Position numbers and translations under genes: made by a program. A stretch of DNA of 64,000 bases from a virus: the IMG/VR virus record IMGVR_UViG_3300026484_000105, positions 45,993 through 109,992 of that record; one strand, 5' to 3'. Below are positions 36,477-44,074 of this stretch, one piece after another (within the stretch, counting starts at the first letter, position 1; every line of letters begins with the position of its first letter). The notes beneath the pieces are model-generated. The model was not told the DNA's origin. It ran no database searches and saw only the letters and a list, made by a program, of their open reading frames with translations.

Positions 36477-37165
36477 GCATAAAGATTATTACTGATATAG
36501 CCGCATGTAGCGATAATCTCTTTTTCCATAATTGCTCTACCAGCTATAAGTTCAAGACTTGTTGCATCTACATAGTAATCTTTCTCTTCAGCAAACTCCA
36601 TAAGATCATCTGGTAATATAACATGATCTATCCAACCATCAAACCCTTTAAGTATTTCAACCTTATGATCAGGATGAACTAAATATAACCTATACCATTT
36701 ACAAGTATTCTCTACAGTTATAACTGGTTTATCAGCTTTGGTATGTCTATATACTAAGGGTACATTGCCTTTGGTGCTATAGTACGTAGTATAGTCATTG
36801 TCTATGGTTAGACCTATAAGTATATCTAAGGCCTTAAGTGCGTTGAATTTAACATTAGTGTCGGCACCCTTTAATACCTCTTTTATACTGCCCTCTAATG
36901 GACTTAACATATGTAAATGTTTATATTGATTTATTGTCTCTCCAGTTGACAAGTTAAATATCTTATAACACCGATGTTCAGATGCACTATTTTCCAATTT
37001 ACAAGAATCTGGTTCTAATACTATTATTAAATCACCAGATTCATTTTGTTTATAAACTACATGTCCAAATTTAATTATATCGCCATTGGCATCCAAATGT
37101 CCAATGCATTTTCTACCATTATAATATAAACAACCGTCTCTTATTTCAGTATTTGCTTTTTTCAT
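36467..37165 (-). CDS. Unknown protein
   Basis: 232 residues from the ATG at 37165, chosen because AAGGA lies upstream; the longer frame to 37261 overlaps the preceding gene. Start MKKANTEIRDGCLYYNGRK. No recognised domain. The C-terminal end is CGYISNNLYAWN. Confidence 0.6.
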   Translation of the reverse strand: MKKANTEIRDGCLYYNGRKCIGHLDANGDIIKFGHVVYKQNESGDLIIVLEPDSCKLENSASEHRCYKIFNLSTGETINQYKHLHMLSPLEGSIKEVLKGADTNVKFNALKALDILIGLTIDNDYTTYYSTKGNVPLVYRHTKADKPVITVENTCKWYRLYLVHPDHKVEILKGFDGWIDHVILPDDLMEFAEEKDYYVDATSLELIAGRAIMEKEIIATCGYISNNLYAWN

Positions 37166-37175
37166 TTTATTCCTT

Positions 37176-37871
37176 TTAGTATGCTGTTGGTATCCATTTT
37201 CTACCACCGTAGAAGTCCTCTTTAACACGTAATCTAATTTTAGGTATATAGTAATTCTCATTCAGATCTCTAACATAGTCCTTAACGTCACTTATAAGGG
37301 TATCGTAACTATCCGATTCAAGTTCATATATTGTACGTGGCATAAGGTATGATTGAGTAAGTTCAGATTTCCAATCTCTGATCCCACCATCTGTAAAAGG
37401 TACTTTCACCTCTGCCCTATATACTCCATCCAATTTATGAATAACGGCCCATACGAAGACATCATTATCGTAGTCGGGTGTAGTTTCATCATCAAGGTTT
37501 GACGTAGTTTCCCTTTTATTTGGACTGCTTTTTTCCTTAGCTCCCTCAACTATAGCACAAATGATTTGACAGATTTCATCTGTATTCAAATTTGTTGCTA
37601 TTGGCTTATCATCAGTCCTAATACTTTTTTCTACAGTGGTATAGTCGGTAGTCCATATTTTTATACCTAATGTTTTGGATATCATACTCATAACCTTAAC
37701 TCTACGCACATTTGTAAGTAGTTCAGAAATAGGTTTAAAGTAATTAAACTCAACTCTATAATACACCCTACCCTTAAACCAAGCTTTCTCCTCTACGAAA
37801 ACATCAACATTGTCTTTTATAGCATTTGTAACTATATTAGTTACCATCATTTTTGTATTTAACTTTTTCAT
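37176..37871 (-). CDS. Unknown protein
   Basis: 231 residues. N-terminal helix, then two related-looking beta segments (GRVYYRVEFNYFKP and GVYRAEVKVPFTDGG). A charged linker KEKSSPNKRETTSNLDDET separates two probable domains. Overlaps the exonuclease gene by 35 bases, so it is probably co-translated with it. No family recognised. Confidence 0.6.
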   Translation of the reverse strand: MKKLNTKMMVTNIVTNAIKDNVDVFVEEKAWFKGRVYYRVEFNYFKPISELLTNVRRVKVMSMISKTLGIKIWTTDYTTVEKSIRTDDKPIATNLNTDEICQIICAIVEGAKEKSSPNKRETTSNLDDETTPDYDNDVFVWAVIHKLDGVYRAEVKVPFTDGGIRDWKSELTQSYLMPRTIYELESDSYDTLISDVKDYVRDLNENYYIPKIRLRVKEDFYGGRKWIPTAY

Positions 37872-38520
37872 TTTTCTTTCCTATTATACTTGATATTACC
37901 TCATGTAATAATTTTGTATCATCTACACAATATTTCATTAATTTATCACCAGACATATTAAAACAGTCATTAGCCTCACCAACATGTTTTATTCCTCTAC
38001 CGAGTTCAGCTTTAGCCATATCATTCAGACCAAATGCTAATTCATGTTCTTCAAGATTGTTATAAAATGTGTTCATATCCATAAACTTAAAATTAGTAGG
38101 CAATTCAACCGTATATGTATAATTCCATATTTCTAATGGAGATGCCTTTTTATCATTCATGCCTGTTCTGTCTATAACGATACTTACGTCCTTGTCAGGG
38201 TATTTACTATCTGGATCTACCAAATGTCTAAGCGATACACCTAATGTCTCAGCACGTCTACTTATAGTATTTAAGAACGCATCTAAAAAGCTAACTAAAA
38301 CATAATCATAATCTAAACTATCTAATGTTCTAAAGAAACTTTGTATCATAGATTCCTCATCAGGGAAATCTTTGATATTAAATATGAAAGTACTATCGCA
38401 TGGGCTGTTATCTTTTACGATAACAAACCCATATAATGGACCGACACCTAAATTTTCTCTTATAACAGAATACTCGAAATCAATTGCTGCTATCTTACTA
38501 TGTTTATTTACATCATACAT
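37837..38520 (-). CDS. Stand-alone DEDDy 3'-5' exonuclease
   Basis: 227 residues. Exo I IAAIDFEYSV with D14 and E16; an Exo II-like region VLVSFLDAFLN near residue 80; and Exo III YCVDDTKLL with Y197 and D201 (YxxxD, the family-B polymerase proofreading type). The segment HELAFGLNDMAKAELG also matches family-B exonuclease domains. It is a separate proofreading-like nuclease without a polymerase domain. The first Cys/Asp-rich part is normal for the family. Role could be replication proofreading or nucleotide recycling (inference). Confidence 0.75.
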   Translation of the reverse strand: MYDVNKHSKIAAIDFEYSVIRENLGVGPLYGFVIVKDNSPCDSTFIFNIKDFPDEESMIQSFFRTLDSLDYDYVLVSFLDAFLNTISRRAETLGVSLRHLVDPDSKYPDKDVSIVIDRTGMNDKKASPLEIWNYTYTVELPTNFKFMDMNTFYNNLEEHELAFGLNDMAKAELGRGIKHVGEANDCFNMSGDKLMKYCVDDTKLLHEVISSIIGKKNEKVKYKNDGN

Positions 38521-38531
38521 TTAAACCTCTC

Positions 38532-39143
38532 TTAATTTATTTTAGAATCAGACATAAAACCTACCATTAAGGCCTTGAATGATCTGAATTCTGAAAGTTC
38601 TTCTTCTAATCTTTTACTGGTTATAAACAGTCCAATTGCGGCGATCACCTGGTTGCTAACTTTACCACTATAAATAGATGACCTAATGCTACTTTCGCTA
38701 ACGCCTACTATCTTACCTAAATCAGCATATGTTAGGAGATAATCCTTGCACACCTGTTTTATTAAAGCTTTACCCTCATTGTTAATTCTAGGCTCCGTTT
38801 GTTCTGCAGTATCACTGTCATAGACATTATCTAGAAGTAGGGCCAATTTCATATTTCTACAATGCTTTACGCCAATACCATAATTTATATTAGAATAATC
38901 AAATTCATATTCTAGAATTTCATTACGCATAGTTAATAAGGTTAATAAGGCCTTTTCGTATGTCATTATTTGATGATTACCTTCATAATCGGATATTCCT
39001 ACCATAATTGTTTTACGTAGTTTACTTCTTATCTTAAGTTTCAAGCAAACATTCTTACAATTTATGGATGATGTATATCTATTTATAGTAATGTATGTAT
39101 ATCCTGTGTTCGTTCGTTTCATACTTCGTCCATCTATTCGCAT
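38532..39143 (-). CDS. Helix-turn-helix DNA-binding protein
   Basis: 203 residues. The C-terminal part (about 134-172) reads LTYADLGKIVGVSESSIRSS, a clear HTH with the usual A..LG.S.S.IR pattern. The N-terminal part is basic (MRIDGRSMKRTN, KLKIRSKLRK). Second gene of the 40250 run; a transcription regulator or DNA-organising protein is plausible. Confidence 0.65.
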   Translation of the reverse strand: MRIDGRSMKRTNTGYTYITINRYTSSINCKNVCLKLKIRSKLRKTIMVGISDYEGNHQIMTYEKALLTLLTMRNEILEYEFDYSNINYGIGVKHCRNMKLALLLDNVYDSDTAEQTEPRINNEGKALIKQVCKDYLLTYADLGKIVGVSESSIRSSIYSGKVSNQVIAAIGLFITSKRLEEELSEFRSFKALMVGFMSDSKIN

Positions 39144-39188
39144 CTTATTTCTCCTATTTATTTACTTATCCCACTCATTTGAGTTTTC

Positions 39189-40250
39189 TTAGATTTCCTT
39201 ATTTAAAATCTTAGTTACAATATTAGAACCAACTTCACCTTTTTTGTCATATACTAATCTAGTAAATACATCACCAACTGTTCCAGCTTGTAAGTAATCA
39301 CTAGTTGAAATAAGACTACCTGCATATCTAATCTTTTCTATATTACCAGTAAAGTAAACCGTCTTCTTATCCTTATGAAACAAAGCATACGTTGCAACAG
39401 ATGCCCACGCATGTGATTTATAACCAGGTATATGTATGATTATTACTTTAGCATTGTCTACTTTAGTAAGTATGTCATTCTTAGCCTCTTCGAGGCCGTC
39501 AAGATTATATGCTACTGATCTACGTTCTGTTTGAAGTTTACAATCATATGCATATTTAGCAGTGGGATCACGCTTATCATCAAGGCGTTCTTGCATCTCC
39601 TTTTTAATAGCTGAGACTTTACCAGATACTTTCGTAAAGAACTTATTAACAGATACTTTACCCTCTAGATTAGCTCTCTTAATCTCAGCTTCAAGTTCTT
39701 CCATTCTGGAAGCAGTACTATTTCTAATTGACGTTTGACCATAGTAGAATATGATGGCATCTTTAGGTTCTTTCTTACTAAGAGCCTCCTCACGCTGTTG
39801 ATTTAGTTTAATAGCCAAATTATCTACACCAATATTATTGGCAATACTATGCGCTCTGAAGGTTAATGCTGCACCTTGTCCATCGTTTAAACCAGTTGGC
39901 AACATACCAGTTACTAAATAATTTATCCCGTAATACCCTTCAATAAGTAGAACTATTTCAAAGTCTGATGATTTAGTTTCTGGCTTAATTGGCATACTGA
40001 AAATTTCATGTAACTTAGTATAGATATTTATGAAATTATCATTACCAGGTAACGTCATTAGATCATTATGGTACACATCTAAATGTACCGACCCAATCAT
40101 ATTCTTGATGTCTTCAAACTTAATACCGTTATCAAATATTGAATCACCAATCTTAATAACGTTAACAACACATGTACCAGTTGTTTCATCCATACGTCTA
40201 TTGTCATGCGTAGGTACTCTAAAGTAATTTTCTATTAGATCCAGTTCCAT
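39189..40250 (-). CDS. First gene of the main early-type block, unknown function
   Basis: 353 residues from the ATG at 40250 with AAGGAG six bases upstream; a longer frame to 40292 begins in the leader. It contains a basic helical middle (SRMEELEAEIKRANLEGKV, then KKEMQERLDDKRD) and a Rossmann-like C-terminal part (NAKVIIIHIPGYKSHAW). It is the promoter-proximal product of the longest minus-strand run, so it should be strongly expressed early. It is shorter than the phage-nucleus shell protein and I see no reason to call it that. Confidence 0.6.
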   Translation of the reverse strand: MELDLIENYFRVPTHDNRRMDETTGTCVVNVIKIGDSIFDNGIKFEDIKNMIGSVHLDVYHNDLMTLPGNDNFINIYTKLHEIFSMPIKPETKSSDFEIVLLIEGYYGINYLVTGMLPTGLNDGQGAALTFRAHSIANNIGVDNLAIKLNQQREEALSKKEPKDAIIFYYGQTSIRNSTASRMEELEAEIKRANLEGKVSVNKFFTKVSGKVSAIKKEMQERLDDKRDPTAKYAYDCKLQTERRSVAYNLDGLEEAKNDILTKVDNAKVIIIHIPGYKSHAWASVATYALFHKDKKTVYFTGNIEKIRYAGSLISTSDYLQAGTVGDVFTRLVYDKKGEVGSNIVTKILNKEI

Positions 40251-40281
40251 ATTAAACTCCTTGTTTATCATTGTATTTATT

Positions 40282-40297
40282 GATACTACCATGTATC
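40282..40297 (-). promoter_or_regulatory. 5'-leader hairpin, GATAC element copy 3
   Basis: Minus strand GATACATGGTAGTATC, identical to the copy at 16555-16570, a few bases after the promoter element. Confidence 0.6.
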
Positions 40298-40299
40298 TA

Positions 40300-40322
40300 C
40301 TATAATAATATACGATTGAAAA
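40300..40322 (-). promoter_or_regulatory. Early-type promoter of the main minus-strand block
   Basis: Minus strand TTTTCAATCGTATATTATTA, best match to the shared element. Starts the long run 40250 to about 32478, and possibly to 30345. Confidence 0.7.
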
Positions 40323-40396
40323 TATTTTGAAAATAAAACTTTAATGGCAAACATATGCTTGATGAATAATAAGATAAGTAAATAAAAGGATAAAAT

Positions 40397-41833
40397 ATGG
40401 CTATTAAATTTAATGTACCAAAACCAAGACAGGCCAGGGTACTAATTAATATTGGTGCATCTTTTGACATCCCTACTGGATTTCCAGTTACTGGTGCTAA
40501 AGGAGAAACAATTTGGAATGGTGGAATCGGTTTAACTACTGGAGTTATTGGTAGAAGTAATAACTTTAAATCATCAATCATGCACTATATGATGTTATCT
40601 GCGGCTGATAAAATAGCCTATACAAATGAAACTTCAATGCACCTTTATGATACTGAGGTTACTGCTATACCTGAAAGGCTTGATGAATTAGGTCATAAGT
40701 TTGAGAACCTTGGTTCAGATATTGCTACAAGAGAAGACCCACCTTTGGTTATAACAGATAAATCACAATATGCTGCTGATGAGTGGTCTGCATTACTTAA
40801 GGACTTTTTAGCTGAAAAAGAAAAGAGTAAGGATTCTATTATAGACTATACTCCATTTAAAGATCCAAATACTAAGGGGATGCTTAGAACACAGGTTCCT
40901 ACATTTGTTGAGATTGATTCACTATCTGAATTTGAAGCTGGTACTACTATAGAGATGCTTAATAAAAATAGAACAGATGATTCATCTACAAATACGTTGT
41001 TCATGAGGCAAGCTCTATTTAAAACCAAGTTCTTAGCAGAGTTACCAAGACTTACTACAAATAGCAATACATTCTTTTTCATGACTGCACACCTTGGTGA
41101 AGAGATAGCAATGGGTGGTGGTCCTTATTCTCCTGGTCCAACTAAGAAACTACAGTTCTTAAAAATGGGTGATAAGATTAAAGGTGTATCTGATAAGTTT
41201 CTATTCCTTATGTCCAATGCATGGTACGCGTCAGGCGTTACGGTATTAAAAAATCAAACAACTAAGTTACCAGAATACCCAGCTGATAATAAAGCGGAGT
41301 CTACTGAAACAGAGTTGCAGATAGTTAGACTCACGCAACTTAGAAGTAAATCTGGTATATCTGGCTATACATTAGATATAGTAGTTTCACAAAATGAGGG
41401 AGTTCTTCCTACACTTACAGAGTTTCACCAAATTAAAACGAATGGTAGATTTGGTATAAGTGGTAGTAATATCAGCTATAATTTAGATCTTCTTCCAGAA
41501 GTTAAACTTGGTAGAACCACAGTTAGAAGTAAGATAGATAATAATCCTTTATTAAGAAGAGCTATAAATATAACTAGTGAACTTGCTCAGTTACATAAAT
41601 TTCATCCTAAGTTAGCTGAAGAAGAGTTATTATGTACTCCTATGGAGTTATATGAAGATATAAAGAAACTAGGTTATGATTGGGAGATATTGCTAAATAG
41701 TAGAGGTTGGTGGACTCCTAATAACTATAAAACAGAAATACCTTTCTTAAGTACTATGGACCTTCTTAAGATGAGAAAGGAAAGATATGTGCCTTATTGG
41801 TATCCAAAAGATAAATTAAAAGGAGACAAGTAA
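40397..41833 (+). CDS. RecA/UvsX-like recombinase
   Basis: 478 residues. ATP-binding motif VIGRSNNFKSSIMHY at about 50-64 (GRSNNFKS, G52-S59): as in T4 UvsX, the last Gly of Walker A is replaced by Phe. Walker B FVEID with D174. A further conserved strand FFFMTAHLGEEIAMGGG lies near 225-240. This matches the RecA-like proteins of phiKZ-type phages. Role: strand exchange in recombination-dependent replication and repair. A 30-residue ORF overlaps its stop. SD AAAAGGA. Confidence 0.82.
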   Translation: MAIKFNVPKPRQARVLINIGASFDIPTGFPVTGAKGETIWNGGIGLTTGVIGRSNNFKSSIMHYMMLSAADKIAYTNETSMHLYDTEVTAIPERLDELGHKFENLGSDIATREDPPLVITDKSQYAADEWSALLKDFLAEKEKSKDSIIDYTPFKDPNTKGMLRTQVPTFVEIDSLSEFEAGTTIEMLNKNRTDDSSTNTLFMRQALFKTKFLAELPRLTTNSNTFFFMTAHLGEEIAMGGGPYSPGPTKKLQFLKMGDKIKGVSDKFLFLMSNAWYASGVTVLKNQTTKLPEYPADNKAESTETELQIVRLTQLRSKSGISGYTLDIVVSQNEGVLPTLTEFHQIKTNGRFGISGSNISYNLDLLPEVKLGRTTVRSKIDNNPLLRRAINITSELAQLHKFHPKLAEEELLCTPMELYEDIKKLGYDWEILLNSRGWWTPNNYKTEIPFLSTMDLLKMRKERYVPYWYPKDKLKGDK

Positions 41834-41925
41834 TGTGGTTTATATCTAAAGAGATTATATTCTATATTAAATATAAAACCATGAAATTCATTACTAATTT
41901 AAATAATTATTTAACACCTAGATAA
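41833..41925 (+). CDS. Small 30-residue peptide coupled to recombinase
   Basis: ATG overlaps the recombinase stop (TAATG) with AAAGGAG nine bases upstream. Product MWFISKEIIFYIKYKTMKFI... to a TAA at 41923. Basic and hydrophobic, possibly membrane-associated. The SD and overlap argue for translation; function unknown. Confidence 0.45.
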   Translation: MWFISKEIIFYIKYKTMKFITNLNNYLTPR

Positions 41926-41936
41926 TGTTAGTGGTA

Positions 41937-41984
41937 CAGGAGGGTATCCTGGGTGTAGTTTGGACATAGTGCCCCATAAAGGGG
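41937..41984 (+). terminator. Two small hairpins after the recombinase unit
   Basis: CAGGA/TCCTG (41937-41951) and CCCC/GGGG (41972-41984) stems lie in an unusually G-rich stretch of otherwise AT-rich non-coding DNA. The second is followed by TTAAAA only. They could attenuate transcription into the next gene. Confidence 0.4.
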
Positions 41985-42058
41985 TTAAAAGTAAAGTTAA
42001 TAGATATCCTATAATGGAAACTAAATTAAACATTAATGAAATATAAAAGGAAGTTTAA

Positions 42059-42487
42059 ATGGCTGTAAGTGAGAATTTTGGTACAGTAGATATGTCTACT
42101 CCTAAGAATATGGAGGTTAATAAACCAAAGGTTAATGCATTAAGCATTTTCAATACCCCAAGAGTTGAGGGTGAACCAGACCTAGTTGCAATTATAAATA
42201 AAGAACTATGTACAATTTATGGGGATGTTGCAGGCGCTATGTTTGTTAATAGTGCAGATATAGTAAATATAAAAGATCTCAATCCTATATCGCAACGCAT
42301 TATTATAAATAGATGGTTTACTACAGCTCTATTTATTTATCGTTCTATAAATAATGATAAAGATGTTAATGAGATTTTGTTACATATCATTAATGACGGC
42401 ACGGTTAACGAGTGGAAAGATCAACTAACCCTAGTTGTGATAGAATTCTTTAAAATAAGAAATGTTCTTGGTATAGCTAAAAGCTAG
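42059..42487 (+). CDS. Probable virion or packaging-region protein, unknown
   Basis: 142 residues, helical, N-terminal low-complexity part (NFGTVDMSTPKNMEVNK). First of three genes 42059-44032 on the plus strand, spaced by 10-30 bases. No family recognised. Confidence 0.6.
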   Translation: MAVSENFGTVDMSTPKNMEVNKPKVNALSIFNTPRVEGEPDLVAIINKELCTIYGDVAGAMFVNSADIVNIKDLNPISQRIIINRWFTTALFIYRSINNDKDVNEILLHIINDGTVNEWKDQLTLVVIEFFKIRNVLGIAKS

Positions 42488-42517
42488 TTAATTTGATAAT
42501 ATAAAAAGGATTGAAGA

Positions 42518-43330
42518 ATGAATGAATCTAATCATAATTTAAGATACGCTAAAGTATTAAACAATGAAGATGATAAAGTAGACAATAATAGAACAGTAGC
42601 AATTAAGGTTTTAGGTACAAGTCCCATTGTAGCAGGTGTTTATGTAGATAGAATAACTGGTAAAAATGGTTCAGATTATGGTACGTTAAGTACAATCAGT
42701 ACAAATACACCACGATTGGATAAAGATCATAAGAACTTCTTATTTGACGACACCAAAGATGAAGAGGGTAATTTAAAATACCCAGATAGATTTAAATATC
42801 TTGGTGTAGCTCAGAGTATCATTAGTAAATTATATGTTACGATTTATTATGATAATCTATTTAAAGATATTCTTATTATTCCAGATATGGAAACACTTGG
42901 TACTGATGATGTAGGTATAGATTTTTATGAAAACAATACTATTACGTTAGTAGCATATAGTGTCGGTAGAGGTGATTTTAAAGAACGCCCAGAAAAGTCA
43001 ATAATGCAACCTTTATATGTAGATAATACTGATGGTATACCTGAACCAGATAAGTTTGATAAAACAACTACATTGCTGGTATCTACATTTGGTTTAAGTA
43101 TTAATTCTACATTAAGTAGTAGATTTATAACTTTGGATGATAATAATACCGTTAGTAGTGAAAAAGGTGTGCCTTTACAATATATTCAATTACCAAACAA
43201 TGATGACATATTTGAAGATGGTACTCTAGTTGCTACTAATAATATGATACAACAATTTCATGATGGGCTATGTATAGATTATGTTGGTATGAAAAAAATA
43301 GAAAAAATAGTTATACCTATAGTGTTCTAG
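42518..43330 (+). CDS. Unknown beta-rich protein
   Basis: 270 residues, start MNESNHNLRYAKVLNNED; beta-rich with a repeated D-rich loop pattern. Nine bases separate it from the next gene. Position before the portal region suggests a structural role; this is inference. Confidence 0.6.
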   Translation: MNESNHNLRYAKVLNNEDDKVDNNRTVAIKVLGTSPIVAGVYVDRITGKNGSDYGTLSTISTNTPRLDKDHKNFLFDDTKDEEGNLKYPDRFKYLGVAQSIISKLYVTIYYDNLFKDILIIPDMETLGTDDVGIDFYENNTITLVAYSVGRGDFKERPEKSIMQPLYVDNTDGIPEPDKFDKTTTLLVSTFGLSINSTLSSRFITLDDNNTVSSEKGVPLQYIQLPNNDDIFEDGTLVATNNMIQQFHDGLCIDYVGMKKIEKIVIPIVF

Positions 43331-43339
43331 GAGAATGAC

Positions 43340-44032
43340 ATGGATAAAAAAAGAAAAGACGTTCAGGATTTTATCCTTAAGTATGTAAATAAGATAGCTC
43401 CTGGTGGTTACAACCAGGAGCTATATGAAGACTTGTTTAATAAGATGTCAGATAAACAATTTAAAGAGTTTATGCTAAAACTAAAAAATAAAGAGCTTAC
43501 GATATCTATCATTGCTCCTGTTAGCGGTAGCGTTAAATTAGATACTAAGAGGAACTTTAAAATAGGCAGAGAGCTTGGTCATGAGTTCTTCCAACCGTTA
43601 GTTATAGGACCCAAAGGGAATAAAGCAGATGGGACTTATATACCTAAGTTTAAAACTCCTTTAAAATATCTAGTATTTGATCTACCTATAAGAAGAACAG
43701 CACAACTTCTAATGAAAGGTATATCTGTTGGTACAGATAATAACGTTATTGACTTAACTACTGGTCAAGTTACAGGTGATTCTAAATCATCCAAATTAAC
43801 TAAACCCGAATTAGAACTTCTTGTTGGTATGGGTCTAAATAAAAGTATACTAGAGCTTATGAAGATAAGAGGTGGTGATTTAGGTTCAGCTAGAGCAGCC
43901 GATGCCTCTATAGCTAGAACAGGTATGGTTAGTCAAGATGCGATTGAACCATATGCCACAGGAGTTGTTTCTACAAAAACTCTTAACACTATGTTCAATG
44001 CTGCACATTTAACAACAACATTAAATAAATAA
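43340..44032 (+). CDS. Conserved-looking jumbo-phage protein, unknown function
   Basis: 230 residues. Basic N-terminus; conserved-looking core FDLPIRRTAQLLMKGISV, then KLTKPELELLVGMGLNKS and KIRGGDLGSARAADASIAR. I recall similar sequences next to jumbo-phage structural genes, but not a function. It ends in a hairpin shared with a convergent structural gene. Confidence 0.6.
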   Translation: MDKKRKDVQDFILKYVNKIAPGGYNQELYEDLFNKMSDKQFKEFMLKLKNKELTISIIAPVSGSVKLDTKRNFKIGRELGHEFFQPLVIGPKGNKADGTYIPKFKTPLKYLVFDLPIRRTAQLLMKGISVGTDNNVIDLTTGQVTGDSKSSKLTKPELELLVGMGLNKSILELMKIRGGDLGSARAADASIARTGMVSQDAIEPYATGVVSTKTLNTMFNAAHLTTTLNK

Positions 44033-44061
44033 CTATGTATGGGTATAACCCATACATAGTT
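44031..44061. terminator. Bidirectional hairpin between convergent genes
   Basis: Perfect 13-bp inverted repeat AACTATGTATGGG around TATAA-type loop, overlapping the stop at 44032. Confidence 0.75.
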
Positions 44062-44074
44062 ATCTTTACTTCTT

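Noticed and set aside
39189-40250. Phage-nucleus shell protein (ChmA-like)
   Set aside because: The product is far shorter than known shell proteins and no recognised sequence similarity was seen.
41926-42058. tRNA or riboswitch in the G-rich spacer
   Set aside because: There are only two short hairpins; no cloverleaf, no CCA-type acceptor stem and no known aptamer pattern.
43340-44032. RNA polymerase fragment
   Set aside because: The conserved-looking core lacks any beta or beta' catalytic or clamp motif that I can recognise.
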